Source: Pachysolen tannophilus NRRL Y-2460
Lineage: Eukaryota; Ascomycota; Pichiomycetes; Alaninales; Pachysolenaceae
Assembly (NCBI GenBank): GCA_001661245.1
Contig: KV454011.1
Location: 659,515-723,514, forward strand
Length of the DNA: 64,000 bases
Direction of reading: 5' to 3'
Part shown: piece after piece, positions 48,190 to 58,941 of the stretch
How positions within the stretch are numbered: the first letter of the stretch is position 1
Layout: each line of letters opens with the position of its first letter
Translations under genes and position numbers: made by a program
The notes under the pieces: generated by a model
The model's input: the letters and a program-made list of their open reading frames with translations, nothing else
The model's database searches: none
Told to the model about the DNA's origin: nothing

Positions 48190-50301
48190 ATGTCCTCTTC
48201 AAACTCGGAGAGTAAGAAACAGCTACAGAATGATATCATACTGCGGCAGAAAAAGCAAAATAAGAGACCTACTGCCAAGAGATCACCTTCGATATTGGTA
48301 ACTGATGTTAGACATAATTTGAATACTGCACAGAGAAGTTCAGCGCCATTTGCTGGTCATAAATATAACAGTCTGCAAAAGAAGACAGATGGTGCTAATA
48401 AGCTTAATAAGATATCGGTGTCGAATATAATAAGTGATATTAGTGATATACCATCAGCTAGGAAAAGACAAGAACCACCTAATTATGGGTCTATTGTTAA
48501 TTCGATGCAAACAGGTACAAGGAGATTAACAAAGAGAAATATACCTACATTATCGCAGCCGTTACCCTCTAGAACTTCGAAGACTTCCCAAAAATTGGTA
48601 TTAATTCCTTATGACGAAGATGAGAATCAATATTATGAGGAACCTCCTCATCCTCAATTTCTGCCTCAACCTCAAGTGGCTATTGATCCTAAGCGGTTAA
48701 GAAGTTATCAGCGTTCTAGAGCAGAGAACATGACAAAAGAGCAAAGAGCGGATGAATATTCAAGAGTAACGGCTTATTTAATAGCTCAAGGTATGAACTT
48801 GAAGTTAACTTCCCATTTTCTTAAAAAAAATCATTTAGTATTGCCTAGATTATACGATGAAGTCTTATATGTACCTTATTCATTACCTTTATTACCGGGA
48901 CCAAATGGGTATAGGGTTCAATCAAATAATTCTGCAAAAGTGTTAAATTCCAAAAAATTGATGGAAAATTTTATTGATAATTCGGAATTGAAAGATCATC
49001 ATTTTGAATATTTTAGCGGAGTTGATGCTAGTGGTAATGATAATTTGGTTTTAAATGAAAATAGTGATATATCCAAATTTAATCAAAATACCAATAGACC
49101 AATTGATTTGGGAAAATCTGATTTGATGAATAGTGGTAATAATAATAATAATAATGGTAATGATTTTGATAATAATAACAATGGAGGTTTTGATCCTAGT
49201 GAGCCACAGTTTTTCCCCAGTCCAAATAATTCTCCATCTAATGAATTTCATCCTCCTCCTTCATCATCATCATCACATGACTCTCAAATTGTACAAGATA
49301 ATAATAAAGATAACGGTGATGGGGAAAATTCTGAAATTCATGATGTTGGTAATCTTTCAATAGAAAGTAGTGAAAATGGAGAAAGCGATAGCAGTGGAAG
49401 CGGCAATGGCAATGGCAATGGTAATAATGACAACAATTCACAAAAATTACCTGATTTAACTAAACATGCTGAGCTTTTTATTTTCAACTATGGTGTCGTT
49501 GTATTTTGGAATTTTAGTGAAATTCATGAGAAAAATATATTGGCGGATTTAGCTTTTGCAAAATTGGATCCGCATGAAATAACTGATGAGGACGATGATT
49601 ATGATGACGATGAGGAAGAAGATAATGAAAATGATAATGAAAATGATGGGGCTGATGGGTCCGAGGAAGAAATGCTTTCTTTATTAAGAAAGCCAATTCA
49701 TGAACAGGATATAGAAACTGAAGAATTCCATTTTGAATATAGGAAAGAAATATCAACTCCTAGAATCTACAATGATATGATTACTTTAAAATCTGGAGAT
49801 CATTTAATCAAGTTGACTATATCTCACTCAATAGCACAATCAACAAAATTATGTTATTATGAATCAAGGATGTCACACATTTTAAGTTCAATTTCAAAAT
49901 TACCAAAGATGTTAGCACTTACAGGAAAATTAGAAACTATCAAGACAAGAAAAAAATTATTGACTAAGACGGCAAGGTTAATTCAATTAAGAAATGAAAT
50001 AAATTTAATATCAAATGTTTTGGACACACCTGAATTCTTCTGGTCATTTGAACCTTCCTTACATCCATTATATAATGCCATTAGAGATTATTTGGAAATT
50101 GATCAAAGAGTTGAAGTTTTAAACGATAGATGTCAAATTTTCTTGGACTTCTTTGACGTTATAAGTGATTCCATAGCAGAGACAAATATGAACAGGATAA
50201 CTAAAATGATTATTTATGTCTTGTTGGTTATGATTGTTGTTAGTTGTGTGGAGATTTTAATAAGGTATTTGATTATCAAGAGAGATCATTTGAAATTTTA
50301 A
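48190..50301 (+). CDS. RMD8: DUF155 (RMND1/Rmd8 family) membrane protein
   Basis: 703 residues; yeast Rmd8 is 662. The N-terminal 140 residues are basic and Ser-rich. A conserved block (about 180-240) reads EYSRVTAYLIAQGMNLKLTS then PRLYDEVLYVPYSLPLLPG. A low-complexity Asn/Ser region is next. DUF155 proper has ELFIFNYGVVVFWNFSE (about 429-445) and, after an acidic insert, the helical part (SKLCYYESRMSHIL-like, EFFWSFEPSLHPLYNAIRDYL). A C-terminal membrane span (IIYVLLVMIVVSCVEILIRYL) ends the protein. Yeast Rmd8 is required for sporulation; its biochemistry is unknown. Size and lack of a mitochondrial presequence favour Rmd8 over Rmd1. Confidence 0.82.
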   Translation: MSSSNSESKKQLQNDIILRQKKQNKRPTAKRSPSILVTDVRHNLNTAQRSSAPFAGHKYNSLQKKTDGANKLNKISVSNIISDISDIPSARKRQEPPNYGSIVNSMQTGTRRLTKRNIPTLSQPLPSRTSKTSQKLVLIPYDEDENQYYEEPPHPQFLPQPQVAIDPKRLRSYQRSRAENMTKEQRADEYSRVTAYLIAQGMNLKLTSHFLKKNHLVLPRLYDEVLYVPYSLPLLPGPNGYRVQSNNSAKVLNSKKLMENFIDNSELKDHHFEYFSGVDASGNDNLVLNENSDISKFNQNTNRPIDLGKSDLMNSGNNNNNNGNDFDNNNNGGFDPSEPQFFPSPNNSPSNEFHPPPSSSSSHDSQIVQDNNKDNGDGENSEIHDVGNLSIESSENGESDSSGSGNGNGNGNNDNNSQKLPDLTKHAELFIFNYGVVVFWNFSEIHEKNILADLAFAKLDPHEITDEDDDYDDDEEEDNENDNENDGADGSEEEMLSLLRKPIHEQDIETEEFHFEYRKEISTPRIYNDMITLKSGDHLIKLTISHSIAQSTKLCYYESRMSHILSSISKLPKMLALTGKLETIKTRKKLLTKTARLIQLRNEINLISNVLDTPEFFWSFEPSLHPLYNAIRDYLEIDQRVEVLNDRCQIFLDFFDVISDSIAETNMNRITKMIIYVLLVMIVVSCVEILIRYLIIKRDHLKF

Positions 50302-50530
50302 GCAAGTGGTAATGCTCTAGCTGTTGTACTTAATTTATATAGCCCTTTTATTTAATTATTAATATATTGCATCAAAATAATACATAAGAGTGCATGTCGT
50401 ACTAGTAGTAGTAATAGTAGTAGTAATAGGGTATCATCATCAAAAGTAATGGAAACTCGTTACTTTCATAAAGACGATGAAACCGATGGTACGTAAATAT
50501 GCATTTATTACAGTTTATAGTAAAGCTTCG

Positions 50531-50624
50531 TTCCTCATGGCCCAATGGTCACGGCGTCTGGCTACGATTTGCGTTAGTCACTTCTGGAACCAGAAGATTC
50601 CAGGTTCGACTCCTGGTGGGGAAG
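50531..50624 (+). tRNA. tRNA-Arg (anticodon ACG) with intron
   Basis: The mature 73 nt closely match yeast tRNA-Arg(ACG): acceptor TTCCTCA pairs with TGGGGAA, discriminator G, D arm GGCCCAATGGTC, T arm CCAGGTTCGACTCCTGG. A 21-nt intron (50568-50588) sits one base 3' of the anticodon, the canonical position. Poly-T termination follows at 50631. Confidence 0.95.
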
Positions 50625-51614
50625 TTTTTAATTTTTTTTTTTTTTTTATTTTATTTATTTATTATGTATGTATTTCAAACCTTTAAATTAAAAAAAATGA
50701 AAGAACCGTTTTTCCCTTTTCAATCAATCAAAATCCATTAGCCTAGCGTTAAAATAGGCTAACGTAATGGCTAATGTAATTGCTGATGTAAATGTATAAG
50801 AACTTGTTCTATAAAAAGATAGTAGGTTGCCACAGAGGACGAGTTTTTCATTCTTAGATTTATAGTTTATGTAAAGACACAACGCACTCACTATAGTTTT
50901 AAAACTTATTCATGAACTCATGAATACGACTCAAAAAGATAGCAAGCAAATTAGCAAATTTTCTTTCAAGTTTTTTTAAATAAAAAAACTAAAATGAATA
51001 AAATAATTCCAAAAATTCCTTTATAGACCAGAAACAGACAATGCTGTTTAGTCTATAAAGAGCAGTCAATGGTTAAAAAGTTTTCAACCAGCAAAAACAT
51101 GATCTCGGACGAATCCTCACTGATACACGTAATGCCCGAGCATAAGGACGGTGAAGAAAGGAAAAAAAAAAAAAAATTAAACTATGAAAAACAGCGAAAA
51201 AATTCGCATTTATATCAGATTTTTCGAAAGGAAAAAAAAATTATCATCAAGAAAATATTCCCTTTTAGGACTACTCGGGCTGCTTCAGTTAACACCTTTA
51301 AAATAATGGTCAAAATTGGGGCTGCGGTCCTGGCTATTGCCTGTGTTTACACATTGCCTAATGAGGTTATATAATCATAGAAAACATCTCTAACCATGCA
51401 TAAGGTATATGCTTTTATTTACAATTTTTCCAAAGTAAAATTGAGTGAAGGTATTTGATTTAATTTTGACTTGTCTTGTCTTGTCATGTCTTTATTTTTA
51501 TTTTTATTTTAAAAAGTTTCTTTTTTTTTTTTTTTTTTTTTTTTTTGTTTTTGCTTGCTGTTATTTGAAATAACGACTGGAATCCGATTATATTTCATAG
51601 GAAAACTTTGAGCC
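50625..51614. other. 990-bp region between tRNA-Arg and the chitin synthase
   Basis: No convincing gene. It contains an 8-bp inverted repeat (TTAGCCTA at 50738, TAGGCTAA at 50755), a CTATAAAAAG element near 50810, and a 101-codon ORF (51069-51374) that is Lys-rich with a short hydrophobic end and lacks other support. A TTGCCAC core also occurs at about 50827. A poly-T tract of about 26 bases ends at 51546. Confidence 0.4.
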
Positions 51615-54600
51615 ATGTCTGATCCATTCAAAGATCAAAACTCTAATGGTGAAAAGCATAACCCATTCCGTAATGAGTTTGAAGCATCTGGTATTTCAAG
51701 GCCAAGTAGTATATATTCCAATAGTACTTCCCCAAGACGTTATGCCAACGAATTGTACAATGAAAGCAATTGTAAGTTAAAGTTTTACTGAATAAAATTT
51801 TCAACTGAAAAAAAAAAAAAAAAAAAAAGATGAAATTACTAATAAATTTTCGAAAATTTTGATAACTAGCTGACCAAGTCCATGGGTTCCCTACCCAAAA
51901 CCAATATAGTCCAAATAAGAAAACAGCTAAATATTCTCCTGCGGTTTTCAGTAGATCGAGAGAAGGCAGAAATAATGATGACATTTATGGATCCTCAGTT
52001 GGAAACAGTTTTATAGGTAGAGCCAGGAAAGATAGTGACGACGGCACCAGCGTTTCGGAAAGGTATAGATACACCAATATTCATGAGTCTCCTAAAAAAA
52101 ATAAGCCAACTTTCATCAATATGGATGATGACGTTATTGATACCTCAGATATTACAAGTCATTATAACGGTAAGAGTCCTTCCAGATTTGTCAGAAACAC
52201 GAGTGCAAATAGCAGATCAACCAAATCATCAGATAGGGTGTTAGCACCTCCAAAACCAATTTTTTCAGCTCAAACTTTTGCTGCAGCTAATGCTTCTGGA
52301 AACTTTAGTAATCACCCAGATATAAACTCTGAAGCACGTACAAATTCTCACTATAGTGAAAAAAGCAGTATAAGTTTCAATGCCAATCAGTTTAGAATAA
52401 ACGATACTGATGATGATGATAATACCACTGTCTATAGTAGTGAAAGCTTGGGTGGTGACAAATTATCCAATTCATTAAGTTACTCGGATTATGAAGACTC
52501 TGAGTCCTTTAAACAAAGTTTAGATGGGAACATGTTTGCAGAATTACCACTGGATTATCAACCTCGGAGAAATAATCATACAGCAACTCAAAAACAATTT
52601 TATTTACAGAATGGTAACTTGATTCTTGATAATGCTGTTCCTTCTAAACTATTGAATTTCTTACCATTGAAAGATGAAAGAGAGTTCAATTATATGAGAT
52701 ACTCTGCGGTAACATCCGATGCAGATGACTTTTCCGCTTCAGGTTTTTCATTAAGAGCTGCAGATTTGAAAAGAGAAACCGAAATTGTTATTTGTGTGAC
52801 CATGTATAACGAAGATGCTGAAGCATTTACTAGAACAATGCACGCAATTATGAAAAATATAGTTTATTTGACTAAGAGAAAGAAATCACCAATTTGGGGA
52901 GATGATAGTTGGGAAAAAATTGTTGTTGTTATTGTTAGTGATGGTAGAGGCAAATGTAGCGAAAGTGTCTTGGAAGTTTTAAGTGCTATGGGTGTTTACC
53001 AAAGTGGGATTGCTAAGTCATTTGTTAATAATAAAGAAGTTAACGCACATTTATTTGAGTATACAACACAAATTTCCATTGATGAAGATTTGAAATTTAT
53101 GGGAAGTGAAAAGGGAATTGTTCCAGTTCAAATATGTTTTTGTTTGAAAGAGAAAAACGCTAAAAAAATCAATTCTCATAGATGGTTATTCAACGCATTC
53201 TGCCCTGTTTTACAACCAAATGTCTGTGTTTTATTAGATGTGGGTACTCAACCTGATAGTCATGCTATTTATAACTTGTGGAAAGCATTTGACCAAGATT
53301 CAAACGTTGCAGGTACTGCGGGTGAAATTAAAACCATTAATGGTAAATATTGGAAGAATTTAATGAATCCTTTGGTTGCCTCACAAAATTTTGAATACAA
53401 AATGTCCAATATTTTGGACAAGCCTTTAGAATCTGTATTCGGATATATCTCTGTCTTACCAGGTGCATTATCAGCTTATAGATATACTGCTTTAGAAAAT
53501 CATGAAGACGGTACAGGTCCTTTAAACTCATATTTCAAAGGTGAAAACTTAGATACTGCTGAGAATCATGATATTTTTACTGCAAACATGTACCTTGCAG
53601 AAGATAGAATTTTGTGTTGGGAACTAGTTGCAAAGAGAAATGCCAAATGGGTCTTGAAATATGTTAGATCTGCCACAGGTTCCACTGATGTTCCTGAAAA
53701 ATTATCAGAATTCATCTCACAAAGAAGAAGATGGTTAAATGGTGCCTTCTTTGCTGCATTATATTCACAAGTCCATTTCAGGCAAATTTGGGCCACAGAT
53801 CACTCATTTATAAGAAAGTTTTTTTTACATATTGAATTTATTTATCAATTTGTCCAATTATTATTCAGTTTCTTTTCGTTAGGAAACTTTTATTTGACTT
53901 TTTACTATTTGGCTGGTGCCTTAATCAATGTTATTCCTAATAATGGTGGTTATTGGATATTTCAAATCTTGAATTATTTATGTGTTTCAGATTTAGTTGG
54001 TATGTTTATGATATCTATGGGTAATAGGCCACAAGGTGCTAAGAAATTATACTTAACTTCATTGCTTATCTTAGTCTTCTGTGGTCTCTATGCATATGTT
54101 GCAGGAATATATTTCACTATATCAGCAATAAAAACTGAAACAATTGATCCTTCAAGTGATACTTCAAACTCATTTTCTGTGATTATTGTTTCTTTGTTAT
54201 CAACTTATGGGTTATATGCCTTTATGTCTTTAGCTTATATGGATTTTTTCCATATTTTTACTTCATCTTTGCAATATTTCTTATTGTTACCCGCATATAC
54301 TTGTTTATTACAAATTTATGCTTTCTGTAATACTCATGATGTTTCTTGGGGTACTAAAGGTGATAATGCTCCAGAGACTAACTTGGGTAATGCTGTCGTT
54401 AAAAAGGATAAATCCGGGAAAGAGATTGTTGAAGTGGAAATTATTGGAGACCAAATGGATATTGACAATGTTTATGATGAAGTCTTGTTCAATTTAAGAT
54501 CCAGAAGACAAACACCTCTAGAATTAAGAACCAACAGTGATTCAAATGGACCAAGTCATGAAGATTATTATAGAGATGTTAGAACTAGAGTCGTCTTGGT

Positions 54601-55000
54601 CTGGTTAGTTGCAAATTTAATCTTAATCATGACAATCACTCAAGTTTATGATGCTGATGCCATAAATACAAACAAGTATTTGGAAGTCATCTTGATTTGT
54701 GTTGCTGCACTAGCTGGGTTCAGAGCTATTGGTAGCTTTGCGTACTTGGGTCTCCTAGGTCTTAGAAATATTGACAAACAACAGACAAACAAAAAACAAA
54801 CAAATAAACCTTACTTAAACACAGATATCAAAGAAAATGCAAAAGAAAAAATAGATAAAAATAATCAAAATAAAAAGTTTTTTTTTTTTTTTTTTTTACT
54901 TAACCTTAGTATTGACTATGGTTTGTGTATTCTATTTGGTGAAATAACGCTCTTTGAACTTACGATTACCTTGGATGTTTCCTCTGTTAAATTATTATAA
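51615..55000 (+). CDS. class I chitin synthase (CHS2/CHS8-like), two exons
   Basis: Polymerises chitin from UDP-GlcNAc at the plasma membrane. Exon 1 (51615-51771, from [18 protein letters not shown]) and exon 2 (51870-55000) are joined over a 98-bp intron with donor GTAAGT, a TTACTAAT branch-like site and acceptor ACTAG. The predicted length is 1095. A Ser/Asn-rich N-terminal region precedes the GT2 catalytic domain: [46 protein letters not shown], then the QRRRW signature in [14 protein letters not shown]. Several membrane spans follow. The family usually ends soon after the [11 protein letters not shown] segment; here the frame continues about 75 codons through Lys/Asn-rich sequence and a 20-base poly-T run, so the C-terminus is doubtful. 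Confidence 0.93.
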
Positions 55001-56544
55001 TAAAATTACCATTGATACCGATTTAAAAGAAAGTTGTAAGCGGGAGAAAGTGGGCAGCTACTACTACTAGTGGGCAGCAACAAGTAATTAATAGTTTAAT
55101 AGTTTAAAAGTAATTTAATATTTAATACTGCGGAGGCCTCCAGACCCTCTCAAAAACCCAAAAAATCCAAAAAAAACAAAAAAAAAGGCTTTTCATTAGC
55201 GGAAAAAGGGTTTAACATTGGTTGGTTGATGGTTTTTTGAAGAATTTTAAACTGAATTCCTTTCCATGTAATTTAAGAAACAAGATTTGTGGGTGGAAAT
55301 TTCTCCACAATTACTCGTATCTACTCGGGAATTTGAAAAATAAGCTTTTGTAAAAAAATATTGAAAAAGAGGAAGCTGAAAGAATAATTTGACTTTTACT
55401 TTATTTTCCAAAATTTCAACAAAGAATATGTATTTGTCCATTCGGAAAATAATAATATTAAAAATAAGAAATTTTTTTTAACGACAAATTTTACCATCAT
55501 AAACTCGAGGTATTAAAAGGAAAAACTTTTCAATTTCTTTATTTCTTTATTTCAAAAACAAGCCTTTTTGTCCCGCTCTGAGATTGATTGATTAACAATG
55601 CACAATTTCCCCATATTTCATTGATATTCAATAACATTTTCGGAGACAAGTACAAAGCAAAAATTTAATAAGGTTTGTTCATTAGATTACGTAGTAAAGT
55701 ATAATCTTCTGTTGCCCCTGTTACATTTATTTCTCCCTTTTGTTACCACACATTACGTAAACGCAAAAATAAAAATAAAATAAAAAAAAAGGACAAGGTT
55801 TCTAAATTATGCGTCAGTTTTCTCATATTCTAGTAGTATTCTAGTTTTCAATCTTGAGCTAAGAGGGCAAACATATGCATTCCCCACACATGAATATGCA
55901 TCGTGGATCCTAGATTGTACAGTAACGTCATGTTTTTTTTGGGCTTTTTTTTTTTTTTTTTTTTTTTCAATGTTGATTTCTTAAATGAATCTATAGCGAA
56001 AAAGGAATTACAATTTTATAAACTTGTGTAATTTCATTCTTATCGATAACCGAGATTGGAGAATGGAGGTTGGGGGATTGGAGAATAGAAGTTGGAGTAA
56101 AAGCTTTTCGTGTCAGTTGATTGTTTCGAATAATTTTTTCCGATCAAATATTTAGAGATAGAGTGGTGATTACTTTTTCTGGCCAGATGATGCATGAACA
56201 GCCTGGGTGCTATAATGTTTTTGGCTCAAATTGAAGGAAGGTAGACACATACTTCACACATTACATGCGGTGAACATAAGACTGGAATTTTTTTATTAAC
56301 AATAATTAATTAGTGATTTTTTTATTTTCCCCAGAAAATGACGTAGATGAAGGATACGAAAGCATGAGCATAATATAGGTTTAGGTCTTATACTTGTCTT
56401 TCTTTACTCATCATTTACCAAATCTATATAAGAGTGTGGTAAATTCCAAGGTAAGAAATAAATTAGTTCATCTTCTATAGTTTAGTATTTTTTTTCTGAT
56501 AAAAGCAAAAAAAAAACAATAAAAACAAAATACAAATATTAAAA
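55001..56544. promoter_or_regulatory. 1.5-kb upstream region of the sugar transporter
   Basis: No gene is visible. A direct repeat AGTGGGCAGC occurs near 55050 and 55070, and the perfect palindrome GGAGGCCTCC lies at 55132-55141. A TATATAAG box at 56425-56432 is 120 bp before the ATG. Poly-T runs lie near 55945-55967. Confidence 0.45.
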
Positions 56545-58245
56545 ATGGTATTATTTTTGAAAAGTTCATCGGCAACTGCTGCCCCTAGCGCTAATATAGC
56601 TAAAACAAATTTCTTGACAGATTTTTATGACAAATTTCCAAAGACTTATAACATGTATATCATTGCATTTGTTTCAACAATAGGTGGTTTGATGTTTGGT
56701 TTTGATATTTCATCTGTTTCATCATTTCTTTCTCAAGAGTATTATTTAAAGTTTTTTGATAGTCCCGATACTATTACCCAGGGGGGTATATCTGCTTCGA
56801 TGGCTGGAGGTTCTTTTATTGGATCTCTTATAGCGTCTTATATTTCTGATCCATTAGGACGTAGAGTAAGTTTACAAGTTTCATCTATGTTTTGGATGAT
56901 TGGTGCTCTGATTCAAAGTTCTTCTCAAAATAGAGCTCAGTTGATTTGTGGAAGATTTATTTCTGGTTTTGGTATTGGAATTTCATCTTCTACAGCACCA
57001 AGTTATGTTTCTGAAATATCTCCAAAAAAAATTAGAGGTACTATGGGAGGAATATTTCAATGGTCTGTAACAATTGGAATTATGGTTATGTTCTTTATTG
57101 GTTATGGTTGTACTTTTATTGATGGTGTCGGAAGTTTCAGACTTGCATGGGGTCTTCAAATTGTTCCAGGACTGATGTTATTTGTTGGTGTTCCCTTTTT
57201 GCCAGAATCTCCTCGTTGGTTAGCAAATCATGGACAATGGAGTAAAGCAGAAGATATTGTTGCTCGTATTAATTCAAAAGGAGATCTTGAAGATCCAGAG
57301 GTTATTATTGAATTGAAAGAAATTAAAGAACAAGTTCTTATTGATGAAGATGCAAAAGATGTTACATTTCTGGAATTATTTAATAAGACAAATATTAAAC
57401 GTACAACAGTTGGTATGTGTGGTCAAATGTGGCAACAAATGTGTGGTATGAATGTCATGATGTATTATATTGTTTATATTTTTGAAATGGCAGGATATAC
57501 CGGTAACACTAATTTAGTTGCTTCAAGTATTCAATATGTTATATTTGTTGTTATGACAGCACCTGCTTTGTTTTTCTTGGATAAAGTTGGAAGAAGACCT
57601 TTATTATTGATTGGTGCAGTATTAATGGCAGCTTTCTTATTTGCAGTTGGCGCTATCTTGGCTGTTTATTCTGAACCAACTACAGATTTTGATGGAAATG
57701 AAAATATTACAATTTCAATTCCAGATTCAAATAAAGCTGCTGCTAAAGCTCTTATTGCATGCTCATATTTATTTGTTGCTACTTTTGGACCAACTTGGGG
57801 TCCAGGTATTTGGTTATACTGTTCAGAAATTTTCCCAAATAGAATTAGAGCTAAGGCTAATGGTGTTTCCACTTCTGTAAACTGGATTTTCAATTTTGCA
57901 TTAGGTATGTTTGTTCCTACTGCTTTCCATAATATTAGTTGGAAAACTTACATGATTTTTGGTACTTTTTGTGTTGTTCTGTTTTTCAACGTTTACTTCT
58001 TATTCCCTGAAACTCAAGGTAAAACTTTGGAAGAAATAGATCAAATGTGGCAAGATGGTGTCCCAGCATGGAGAACAAAGAACTATGTTGTCGAACTCCC
58101 ACCTCTTGGCGAAGTCTTTGAAGAAAAGGCATCTGCTCGTGAAGTTGAAAATGCTTCAAGCGATGATAACGCTACAGTTGATGAAACTAGATTTAGACTT
58201 CAAAGTACAGAAAGAGTAAGAGAAGTAAATGTTGAAGAAGTCTAG
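56545..58245 (+). CDS. HGT-type hexose transporter (MFS sugar porter)
   Basis: Plasma-membrane sugar transporter of the high-affinity glucose (HGT) group of Candida and Kluyveromyces. 566 residues with twelve membrane spans. Sugar-porter signatures: GGLMFGFDISS in span 1, DPLGRRVSLQ after span 2, a GRFISGFGIG segment, PESPRWLANHG, QQMCGMNVMMYYIVYIF in span 7, KVGRRPLLLIG and PETQGKTLEEIDQMW at the end. A 60-residue acidic cytosolic tail follows. Four CTG codons fall in or near membrane spans (in GALIQ, PGLML, TFLEL and VVLFF as Leu), so their identity depends on the code. Individual HGT number cannot be assigned. Confidence 0.93.
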   Translation: MVLFLKSSSATAAPSANIAKTNFLTDFYDKFPKTYNMYIIAFVSTIGGLMFGFDISSVSSFLSQEYYLKFFDSPDTITQGGISASMAGGSFIGSLIASYISDPLGRRVSLQVSSMFWMIGALIQSSSQNRAQLICGRFISGFGIGISSSTAPSYVSEISPKKIRGTMGGIFQWSVTIGIMVMFFIGYGCTFIDGVGSFRLAWGLQIVPGLMLFVGVPFLPESPRWLANHGQWSKAEDIVARINSKGDLEDPEVIIELKEIKEQVLIDEDAKDVTFLELFNKTNIKRTTVGMCGQMWQQMCGMNVMMYYIVYIFEMAGYTGNTNLVASSIQYVIFVVMTAPALFFLDKVGRRPLLLIGAVLMAAFLFAVGAILAVYSEPTTDFDGNENITISIPDSNKAAAKALIACSYLFVATFGPTWGPGIWLYCSEIFPNRIRAKANGVSTSVNWIFNFALGMFVPTAFHNISWKTYMIFGTFCVVLFFNVYFLFPETQGKTLEEIDQMWQDGVPAWRTKNYVVELPPLGEVFEEKASAREVENASSDDNATVDETRFRLQSTERVREVNVEEV

Positions 58246-58941
58246 TTTTTCCTTCTTTTTTTTTCTTTTTTTTTCCATTATTGCTTGTTTAACATAACCT
58301 TCATCATATTCAATTGTCGAAATCGAAAACTGTCTTTTTCTTTAGTTGGTCAATTTTATTTCCCTTTATATTTTTTTGCTTAGAAAGATCCTGGCTGATC
58401 ACTACTTGACCAATTATTTTTTTTTTTTTTTATTTTTATTTTTTCCTTTTCCTTTTACTTATCCTTATTTAGTTTAGTTCACCAATTATGTTATAAAAAT
58501 TTGTATATGGGCATTTAAATGAAATTTAAATTTAGTATTTCAGCAACTAAGGCAACTAAGGATACCTTCAGGTATCTATCTGAATTATCCCTTTCTTAAA
58601 ACTTTTTTTCTTTTTTCAAATGATTGTCTGACGCCCCCTTTTTTAAGTGGAAAAGTTGCATATTTCTCCTTTTGTACATTTTGTCATTTTAAAGACGACT
58701 TTATTTGAAAATTACCATTTTTGAAATTTTTGATATTCTGCAAACTACTGTTGATATTTTCTCGAAAGTCACCACTGGTAAAATAATTAAAGAAGATCCA
58801 AGGTGACATATAACATATAGATAAAATATATATATATATATCTATATAATACAACTTCAAACTGAGAATTGTTCTATGGAATCATTGATTTCAAGCAGTG
58901 TTGAATATAGTATTATAAAGGTAGCATTGGATATATAGACA
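58246..58941. other. transporter 3' flank and PRE1 upstream region
   Basis: 696 bp. T-rich after the transporter stop; a TATATATATATCTATATAA run lies near 58830-58850. I find no TTGCCAC core here, unlike the other two proteasome promoters in the window. Confidence 0.4.

Noticed and set aside
51069-51374. 101-codon ORF before the chitin synthase
   Set aside because: Lys-rich, crosses a poly-A run, no family resemblance; its hydrophobic end alone is weak evidence.
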